A program made the translations under genes and the position numbers. Shown here piece by piece: positions 1-4,581 of a DNA stretch of 7,360 nucleotides. Source of the DNA: Bifidobacteriaceae bacterium (lineage in GTDB: Bacteria; Actinomycetota; Actinomycetes; Actinomycetales; WQXJ01); contig JAIRNM010000326.1 of the NCBI GenBank assembly GCA_031258055.1, positions 1 to 7,360 of the forward strand. The letters run 5' to 3'. The notes beneath the pieces are model-generated. The model saw only the letters and a list, made by a program, of their open reading frames with translations, made no database searches and was not told the DNA's origin. Positions within the stretch are counted from its first letter, which is position 1; every line of letters begins with the position of its first letter.

Positions 1-86
1 ACGCAAGGCCAACTCAGCGACCCCAAAAACCAAACCACCAACACCATTCCCCAATCAACATCACCAACCTAAACCACTTTGCTTAA
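1..86. other. A/C-rich, G-free left edge, possible junction
   Basis: From position 20 to 80 there is not one G: the stretch is almost only A and C with eight T. The complementary strand is therefore G/T-rich with many GG pairs and two GGGG runs. The rest of the window is GC-rich with balanced strands, so the composition changes abruptly at about 80-90. All three forward frames are open over much of it, giving Q/T/N/P-rich low-complexity peptides; the frame of the downstream ATPase is closed by TAA at 84-86. No gene is recognisable. It could be the low-complexity end of another gene, an intergenic spacer, or foreign sequence joined at a rearrangement or mis-assembly. Confidence 0.5.
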
Positions 87-122
87 GACCCTGTCGGGGA
101 GGGCCGGAACATCGCGATCGCC

Positions 123-680
123 ATGGCGGGCCTGCCCCACGCGGTCTCCTCCGTGCTCAACGACGAGGTCTTGACCTTCTTGAACCGGGCGCGCAAGGTC
201 CCCTTGGGGCCGCTCCCGTTGGGCGAGGTATCGGTGCATTACGCGACCGTGCTGGCCGAACGCGGCCAAACGATCAGCCCGGCGGACCTGGCTAGAGCTG
301 TCGACGCCACCCGGGGCTACCCGTACCTCTTGCAGTTGGTCGGCTATTACCTGCTGCGCTACGCCGGCACAGCGAGCCAGATTTCCGGCGCCATGGTGGA
401 CCAAGCGGTGGCTTCCGCGCGGCAGGATCTGGCCGGGGCTATCCACGAACCGGTTCTGAGCCGTCTGTCGCACCAGGACCTGGCCTTCCTGTGCCACATG
501 GCCGCCGACCAAGGGCCGAGCCGCGTGGCGGACATCCAGGCCAGGCTTGGTTCCAGCGCGGGCACCGCCCAGGCCTACCGTCGCCGCCTGATCGACGCGG
601 GTGTGATCGCCCCCGGGCGGCGGGGCGAAGTCGAGTTCATCGTGCCCTACTTAGCCGAACATCTCCGAGGCGACCTCTAA
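123..680 (+). CDS. C-terminal fragment of an AAA+ family ATP-binding protein (5'-truncated)
   Basis: This is the C-terminal part of an AAA+ ATPase, not a whole gene. The protein begins with AGLPHAV, followed by LNDEVLTFLNRA, a pattern typical of the late ATPase core (sensor region) of actinobacterial AAA ATP-binding proteins. GYPYLLQLVGYYLL follows at about residues 61-74 in the helical lid. The last 80 or so residues (LSHQDLAFL, DQGPSRVADI, RRRLIDAGVI) look like a winged-helix DNA-binding domain. Walker A and B motifs are missing and would lie upstream. The same frame is open back to 87 with family-like residues (NIAIAMAGLP), then meets TAA at 84-86. No Shine-Dalgarno sits at a useful distance from the ATG at 123, so that start is probably not real. 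Most likely a decayed or recombined remnant, or one half of a chimeric join; without Walker motifs it cannot be an active ATPase. Family assignment is fairly sure; the cellular role of these proteins is unclear. Confidence 0.7.
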   Translation: MAGLPHAVSSVLNDEVLTFLNRARKVPLGPLPLGEVSVHYATVLAERGQTISPADLARAVDATRGYPYLLQLVGYYLLRYAGTASQISGAMVDQAVASARQDLAGAIHEPVLSRLSHQDLAFLCHMAADQGPSRVADIQARLGSSAGTAQAYRRRLIDAGVIAPGRRGEVEFIVPYLAEHLRGDL

Positions 681-719
681 CGCAACGCGCCTTGGGCGCC
701 CGGAGAAAGGACAGAACCC

Positions 720-893
720 GTGAACGCTTCCACACCCGAACAGTTGGTCAGTGCGCTTGACGACGCGGCAGCCAGATCGGTCCTCTTGGAGCTGTGGACC
801 GACGAGGCGATCGCGCCAAAACTCGCCCGCGATTGGCTGCCGCCCAGATCGGCCAGTCGTCCAGGTCGCGGATGCCCTGCTCGTCACCGGTAG
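720..893 (+). CDS. small hypothetical ORF (57 aa), possibly truncated
   Basis: A GTG at 720 follows a good ribosome binding site (GGAGAAAGGA, 702-711; AAGGA is 8 nt from the start) and opens a 57-codon frame ending with TAG at 891-893. The first 40 or so residues (NASTPEQLVSALDDAAARS, then LLELWTDEAI) look like a genuine helical, acidic bacterial protein. The last 17 residues are Arg/Pro/Ser/Gly-rich and look out of frame. That tail overlaps the antisense PIN-like remnant at 832-954, so the gene was probably cut at about 830-840 and fused to unrelated DNA. It starts 39 nt after the ATPase fragment and could have been co-transcribed with it. A short 5-bp hairpin (687-699) lies between them but has no T-tract. 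I do not recognise the family. An antitoxin-like small protein is possible but unsupported. Confidence 0.35.
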   Translation: MNASTPEQLVSALDDAAARSVLLELWTDEAIAPKLARDWLPPRSASRPGRGCPARHR

Positions 894-954
894 CGTTCCC
901 GGCCACTTCCACAATCTCGGGCAGGGATGCGATGAAGCGTTCGATCTCGTTGGC
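832..954 (-). pseudogene. remnant resembling the middle of a PIN-domain protein
   Basis: Read on the minus strand from 954, the sequence gives a 41-codon peptide with coding-like, GC-ending codons. It contains EIERFIASLPEIVEVAG and, further on, IRDLDDWPIWAAAN. An acidic helix, then LPEIVEV, then an R-D-x-D-D-x-P-x-x-A-A-A pattern resembles the DPDD..vlaaA segment of VapC/PIN-type toxins. A stop codon (TGA, minus) immediately precedes it at 957-955, no start codon is available, and family-like sequence ends near 832. At most it is a broken fragment. The match is short and made by eye, so the family is tentative. It lies between a truncated plus-strand ORF and a palindromic repeat, which fits a degraded accessory region. 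Confidence 0.3.
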
Positions 955-958
955 TCAG

Positions 959-998
959 CGTCATCCCGCGACTCCGCTTCGCTCCGCCCGGGATGACG
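959..998. repeat. palindromic intergenic repeat (single copy)
   Basis: The arms CGTCATCCCG (959-968) and CGGGATGACG (989-998) are perfect 10-bp inverted complements around a 20-nt centre rich in CCGCTTCGCTCCG-type sequence. This GTCATCCCG...CGGGATGAC design is typical of short interspersed palindromic repeats found in many copies in some bacterial genomes. Only one copy is present here, so repetitiveness is inferred. There is no T-tract, so it does not look like an intrinsic terminator. It directly abuts the broken PIN-like remnant, as such elements often sit at degraded spots. Confidence 0.55.
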
Positions 999-1030
999 GT
1001 TTGGCGGCACGAAAACGGCACCGGCGCCGA

Positions 1031-1036
1031 TAAGAT
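1031..1036 (+). promoter_or_regulatory. candidate -10 box (TAAGAT) for a leaderless operon transcript
   Basis: TAAGAT fits the actinobacterial TANNNT -10 pattern. It ends 6 nt before the GTG at 1043, so transcription would start at or next to the start codon and give a leaderless mRNA. Two points agree: no Shine-Dalgarno precedes this GTG, and an in-frame stop (TAA, 1031-1033) rules out a longer protein. No convincing -35 hexamer sits 16-18 nt upstream; TTGGCG at 1001-1006 is 24 nt away, too far. The hexamer is short and could occur by chance. Confidence 0.35.
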
Positions 1037-1042
1037 GATGCC

Positions 1043-2158
1043 GTGCGGGCAGGGACGGCGAGCGCGGGGCCGGGTCGAGTAGCGCTCATCGAGGCTGTTG
1101 GTCGCGGCGGCTGGCGTCGCTACCGGGCCTTTCGGCGCCAGAGCCACCTCGGCCAGTCGGGCTACTGCGCCACCGCCGAGTTCGCCTTCGAGAACCTGAC
1201 ACGAGACAAGACAGCCTTTGCCCGCTCTTGCTGGACCCAGCCGCTGCTCGCGGTGGTCGACGGGAGCGTTCAAGCCGAGTGCCTGTTGGTCCACGACCAG
1301 GCGCTTCCAGCACTGCAGGTAGCGTTCTTCGAGGCCCAGGTTGGCGCCCAGTCAGCGGTGGACGCCCTGCTGGGCCGGGCCAAAGCCGAGGCCCGGCGCC
1401 GACGCCTGCCGCGCGTCATCGTCGGGCTGGATGGCCACGTGAGCTACGGGGTGGGCATCCTGACCGAAGGTTTCGAACCGGCCAGCTTCGGTTCGCCCTG
1501 GAACGGGCCCCACCGGGGCGGGTTTTTCGACCGTTGGCGGCGGCAGGGATTGACTGCCTACAGCGGCTCGGTGGCCGATGCCGTCCGGCTGGCCCGCCTT
1601 CGCACCAAACGAGCAGACTCGGCCGGACCGGTGATCAGCGTGCGCGGCTTCGACCGGCGCGATTGGGCTGGGGAAATGGAAACCTTCCGCCGCCTTTGCG
1701 ATGCCACGCTCGGCACGACACCCTTCTACGCCCCGACTGAGCACGGGCATTTCGCTGATCTGCTACGGGGGCTGAAGCCGTTCTTGCGCCCCGAGAACCT
1801 GCTGTTCGCCCTCGACGGCTCCCAGGCTGTCGGGTTTTTGTTCTGGCATCCGGACTATAACCAGGTCCTACCCAAGGGACGGCGGCTGACGATGGCTGAG
1901 ATCGGCTGGCGGTTGAGCTGCCGGGCTAAGAGCATCGACACGGCGGTGGTCAATGCCATCGGCGTGGTGCGCGAGTATCGCGGCGTGGCCACCACCGCGC
2001 TCCTGGCCCGGTTCGCCGACCATTTGGACGGCCACTTCAGCCGGTTCGAGACCACTTTTGTTTGGGATGTCAACCAGGCTTCGACGTCGCTCGGCCACGC
2101 CTTCCAAGCCCGGCCGCGGCGCCGCTTCGCCGTCTGGACCCAGGAGGTGGCGCCATGA
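1043..2158 (+). CDS. GNAT-fold N-acyltransferase-like protein, first gene of the operon
   Basis: A 371-residue protein that looks like two GNAT-type halves. The N-terminal half (about 10-165) has ALIEAVGRGGWRRYRAF, PLLAVVDGSVQAECLLVHD and AFFEAQ, then GLDGHVSYGVGILTEGFE and a Gly/Pro-rich segment. The C-terminal half (about 195-370) has LLFALDGSQAVGFLFWHPDY. This is followed by a likely acyl-CoA-binding motif A, AIGVVREYRGVATTALL at about residues 305-321, where G314-V-A316 matches the GxG/A core, and by NQASTSLGHAF, a usual GNAT C-terminal helix. Known GNAT proteins move acyl groups from CoA (or other thioesters) to amines; the substrate here is unknown. GTG 1043 is the only reasonable start, because an in-frame stop lies 12 nt upstream and no other start codon occurs nearby downstream. 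There is no Shine-Dalgarno, which fits leaderless translation. Its stop overlaps the next gene's start (ATGA, 2155-2158), so the two are translationally coupled and probably act in one pathway. Confidence 0.7.
   Translation: MRAGTASAGPGRVALIEAVGRGGWRRYRAFRRQSHLGQSGYCATAEFAFENLTRDKTAFARSCWTQPLLAVVDGSVQAECLLVHDQALPALQVAFFEAQVGAQSAVDALLGRAKAEARRRRLPRVIVGLDGHVSYGVGILTEGFEPASFGSPWNGPHRGGFFDRWRRQGLTAYSGSVADAVRLARLRTKRADSAGPVISVRGFDRRDWAGEMETFRRLCDATLGTTPFYAPTEHGHFADLLRGLKPFLRPENLLFALDGSQAVGFLFWHPDYNQVLPKGRRLTMAEIGWRLSCRAKSIDTAVVNAIGVVREYRGVATTALLARFADHLDGHFSRFETTFVWDVNQASTSLGHAFQARPRRRFAVWTQEVAP
2142..2148 (+). promoter_or_regulatory. strong Shine-Dalgarno fixing the next start
   Basis: AGGAGGT sits 6 nt before the ATG at 2155, inside the last codons of the preceding gene. 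It decides in favour of 2155 over an in-frame upstream start at 2062 that would overlap the first gene by nearly 100 bases. Confidence 0.85.
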
Positions 2159-3153
2159 TCAGCGCCTGCGATAGCGCCCGCGACCTCCCCGCCGACTGGG
2201 ACGCGGCTACCGGTGACAACCCCTACCTAAAGCGGGACTTCCTGGCTTTCATCGAGAGCTACGACCGTTGCGGCCAGCGCTATTACCACATCAGGGCAGC
2301 CGACGGGCGGCTCGACACCGTGTTCATGACCCTCCAGCGGCGCAACTACAACCTAACTATGTTCACCGACCGAGACCTCCACTTGACCATGACTTTTGTC
2401 TATTTGCCGCTGTCGGTGGCCCGCCCCGGATTCGTCTTCGGACGGTATCAAGACAAGGCGTTGAGGTTCATCCGAGGGCTGCCGGGCAACAAGTTGATAC
2501 TCAACTTGCCGCCCGGCCATTACTCCGGTTTCGCCACCGGACGTACCTGCTATAGGTGCGAGTTGCGCTTACGGTGGGACAGTCTCGACCGCTACCTAGA
2601 CGCTATGCGGGCCTCCTACCGCCGCCGTTGGCGCCGAGCGCTGGCGGCCTCCGACGTGCTCCGGATGCGTTTCCTGGCCGGGCCGGATGAATTCGACGGC
2701 AAGCTTTACGATTTATATCGCCAAGTCGTCGCCCGCTCGCGCCTAGTCATAGAAGTGCTGCCGATTGAGTTCTTCCGCAAATCGGACTTCCGCACTTTTG
2801 TCCTTGAAGACGAGTCGGGCCCCCAGGGATTCGCCCAGCTACTACCGAACGGCAGTGAACTCATATTCGAGTTCGTCGGCGTCAATTACGCCACGGCGCA
2901 AGGATATGACAGCTATCACCGGATGCTGGTCGAGATAGTCCGTTATGGGATCGAAAACGGCTTCCAGACTATCGACTTCGGACAAACAGCGGATGAGAGC
3001 AAGCTCAAATTGGGGTGCGACTACATTGACCTGCGGGCAGCTTTGCACATGGCCAACCCGCTGCTCATGACAGCGGCTCGGTTGGGGGCGCGGCGGGTCG
3101 AGTACCAGCCCCTGACCACCCAATTCCGAGTTTTCAAGGTGCCGGGCACGTGA
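2155..3153 (+). CDS. FemAB/GNAT-like (Acetyltransf_6-type) acyltransferase
   Basis: A 332-residue protein resembling the FemAB-like branch of the GNAT superfamily. The diagnostic part is C-terminal: a basic helix (ASYRRRWRRALAASD, about 153-167) leads into FDGKLYDLYRQVVARSR (about 180-196), then a strand-rich core with LIFEFVGVNYA (about 236-246) and SYHRMLVEIVRYGIENG (about 253-269). It closes with TIDFGQTADESKLKLG (272-287), the usual 'iD.G....K..lG' signature. Relatives transfer aminoacyl groups (from aminoacyl-tRNA in FemX/Fem proteins) or other acyl groups to cell-envelope or polysaccharide amines; which applies here cannot be told. No signal peptide or membrane segment is visible, so it should be cytoplasmic. 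The start is set by the AGGAGGT ribosome binding site and the ATGA overlap with the preceding gene. Its own stop overlaps the GTG of the next gene (GTGA, 3150-3153). Sandwiched between a GNAT and two radical SAM genes, it probably works on the same product. Confidence 0.72.
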   Translation: MISACDSARDLPADWDAATGDNPYLKRDFLAFIESYDRCGQRYYHIRAADGRLDTVFMTLQRRNYNLTMFTDRDLHLTMTFVYLPLSVARPGFVFGRYQDKALRFIRGLPGNKLILNLPPGHYSGFATGRTCYRCELRLRWDSLDRYLDAMRASYRRRWRRALAASDVLRMRFLAGPDEFDGKLYDLYRQVVARSRLVIEVLPIEFFRKSDFRTFVLEDESGPQGFAQLLPNGSELIFEFVGVNYATAQGYDSYHRMLVEIVRYGIENGFQTIDFGQTADESKLKLGCDYIDLRAALHMANPLLMTAARLGARRVEYQPLTTQFRVFKVPGT

Positions 3154-4499
3154 GAGTCTTACTGGTGCGCCCGCGCCCCGACCGTCGGTCGATCAATTTG
3201 CAACGCTTCATGATCTGCGAACCGTTGGAACTGGAAACCGTGGCAGCCAAACTGGCGGCCGAGGGCCACCAGGTGCGGCTAGTCGACTTGTTAGTGGACC
3301 GGCACGGACTGCGCGCTTTCTTGCGGCGCGAGCGTTATGACCTGATCGCCTTCACCGGCTACATCAACCACGTCCAAGTCATCAAGCGCCTAGCCCGGCT
3401 CGTCAAGCGGCTCACCCCAGGCACTTGGACGGCGGTGGGCGGGGTCCACGCCGAGGTGGTACCAGCCGATTTCGCCGACGCGGCGATCGACTATGTGATC
3501 TGGGCAAACGGCGTAGCCACCATGGCCGCCTTGGCCGACTGCGACAGCCCCGCCGCGGCCATGGGCTTACCAGGCGTATGGGCGCCTGACAAACCACGCC
3601 CAGCGTTAGAGCCGCTCAGCGGGGTGTTGCCTGACCGCCGTATCACCGCCGCCTACCGCGACCACTACAACTACATTTACCACGACCATTGCGCCACTTT
3701 GAAGACATCCTTCGGCTGCCCATTCACCTGCCGCTTTTGTTTTTGTGCTCAGGTTTGCCCGTATTCTGAGCGCGACTTGGCGGAAGTCATGGAGGAGATC
3801 GAACTCATCGAAGAAGACAACATTTTCATAGTGGACGACAATTTCCTGTCGCGGCCGTGGCGTCTGCGGGAGTTTTGCCGCCAACTTGACATTCGCGGTA
3901 TCAGAAAACACTTCATCGCTTTTGGGCGGGCCGATTATATTGTGAAACATCCAGAGGACATTCGCCTGCTGGCAGCTCACGGCTTCGACGCGTTCTTCGT
4001 CGGGCTGGAGTCGTTCCGCGCCGGTGATCTATCGGATTATGAAAAGCGGACTTCGGTGGGACAGAACCTGGCGGCTGTTCGGGTATTGGAAGGCGCGGGC
4101 GTGCAATGCTATGCCGGGCTGATTACCGGCCCGGATTGGACCCGAACCGATTTCGACAACCTGGTGTCCCACTTGAACCAGTTCGACCACCCGGCGGTCA
4201 ACATCCAGCCAATCACGCCAATGCCCGGCACGCCGCTCTACGACGACATGACCATCTCGCTGAACTTAGACAGGGAGCGAGCCGAACGCTGGGATATGGC
4301 CCATCTCGCTTTCACGCCGGTGGCGATGAGCGCCCGCGCTTATTACTGGAATCTGCTGCGCGCCTATTGGCGGACTTCAGCCGGCGCTACGCAGCGCCGT
4401 TACCTGCGCTCCCGCTACGGGCGCCGGGTCTACCGCCGCGTGCGCCGCGGCGCCTTGGGCATAACCTTGCAGTACCTAGCTTTGGTGGTCCGGCCATGA
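3150..4499 (+). CDS. B12-binding-type radical SAM protein (first of two)
   Basis: A 449-residue COG1032-type radical SAM protein. Residues 1 to about 130 form a cobalamin-binding-like Rossmann domain (MRVLLVRP, PLELETVAAKLAAEGH, DLIAFTGY, AVGGVHAEV). The radical SAM barrel covers about 183-390. The 4Fe-4S/SAM motif is complete: CPFTCRFC with C190, C194 and C197 (CxxxCxxC), with extra cysteines at 199 and 203. Later conserved pieces are IFIVDDNFLSRP (225-236), FFVGLES (282-288) and QPITPMPGTPLYDD (353-366). No classical DxHxxG base-off cobalamin motif is visible, which is common in this class, so B12 use is inferred. Family members do methylations, cyclisations and C-C bond chemistry on lipids, tetrapyrroles and antibiotics. 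The C-terminus (about 406-449) is Arg/Tyr-rich, then hydrophobic (ITLQYLALVV), suggesting membrane contact. GTG 3150 overlaps the preceding stop and has AAGGT 9 nt upstream. Its stop overlaps the ATG of a mini-ORF. Confidence 0.85.
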   Translation: MRVLLVRPRPDRRSINLQRFMICEPLELETVAAKLAAEGHQVRLVDLLVDRHGLRAFLRRERYDLIAFTGYINHVQVIKRLARLVKRLTPGTWTAVGGVHAEVVPADFADAAIDYVIWANGVATMAALADCDSPAAAMGLPGVWAPDKPRPALEPLSGVLPDRRITAAYRDHYNYIYHDHCATLKTSFGCPFTCRFCFCAQVCPYSERDLAEVMEEIELIEEDNIFIVDDNFLSRPWRLREFCRQLDIRGIRKHFIAFGRADYIVKHPEDIRLLAAHGFDAFFVGLESFRAGDLSDYEKRTSVGQNLAAVRVLEGAGVQCYAGLITGPDWTRTDFDNLVSHLNQFDHPAVNIQPITPMPGTPLYDDMTISLNLDRERAERWDMAHLAFTPVAMSARAYYWNLLRAYWRTSAGATQRRYLRSRYGRRVYRRVRRGALGITLQYLALVVRP

Positions 4500-4549
4500 A
4501 AGGTTCGACCGTAGGAGTTCCGCCCGCAAGAGGACAGTCGGCTGGATGA
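4496..4549 (+). CDS. 17-codon coupling mini-ORF or leader peptide between the radical SAM genes
   Basis: ATG 4496 overlaps the stop of the first radical SAM gene (ATGA, 4496-4499). It opens a frame encoding MKGSTVGVPPARGQSAG that ends with TGA at 4547-4549, overlapping the ATG (4546) of the second radical SAM gene in another ATGA. The mini-ORF therefore fills the 46-nt gap between the two genes exactly, with stop/start overlaps at both ends. Only a weak ribosome binding site (GGTGG, 4484-4488) precedes it, so re-initiation by ribosomes finishing the upstream gene is likely. Its last six codons lie within the left arm of the 20-bp inverted repeat, so translating it would open the hairpin that hides the next start. 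A RiPP-like precursor role is conceivable but unsupported: there is no Cys, Ser/Thr are few, and it is very short. Chance occurrence cannot be excluded for an ORF this small. Confidence 0.4.
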   Translation: MKGSTVGVPPARGQSAG

Positions 4550-4581
4550 ACAAAGAATTCCTGTTCATCCAGCCGACTGTC
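4533..4581 (+). promoter_or_regulatory. perfect 20-bp inverted repeat enclosing a start codon
   Basis: The left arm (4533-4552, beginning GACAGTCGGCTGG) and right arm (4562-4581, ending CCAGCCGACTGTC) are perfect reverse complements over 20 bases, 11 of them G/C, with a 9-nt loop (AAGAATTCC). In mRNA this would be a very stable hairpin. The ATG of the second radical SAM gene (4546-4548) is paired within the left arm, and its Shine-Dalgarno-like AAGAGGA (4528-4534) ends at the stem base. There is no T-tract, so it is not an intrinsic terminator. The right arm encodes family-typical residues (LFIQPTVY), so it is the native side and the left arm is the one to explain. It may be a translational switch opened by ribosomes on the mini-ORF, a DNA site for a dimeric protein, or a fold-back artefact of sequencing or assembly. 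Confidence 0.6.

Noticed and set aside
687..699. GCGCC/GGCGC hairpin as a terminator after the ATPase fragment
   Set aside because: Five base pairs and no T-tract; too weak to call.
774..852. AGATCGG at 774-780 and 846-852 as internal adapter remnants
   Set aside because: Only the first 7 bases match; the following bases do not continue as AAGAGC, so these are chance matches.
2062..2154. Upstream extension of the FemAB-like gene to a start at 2062
   Set aside because: It would overlap the preceding gene by nearly 100 bases; the AGGAGGT 6 nt before ATG 2155 and the ATGA overlap fix the start there.
4496..4560. Cobalamin riboswitch before the second B12-type gene
   Set aside because: The gap is only 46 nt and shows no B12-box-like sequence.
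4533..4581. The 20-bp hairpin as an intrinsic terminator
   Set aside because: No T-tract follows, and the right arm is inside a conserved coding sequence.
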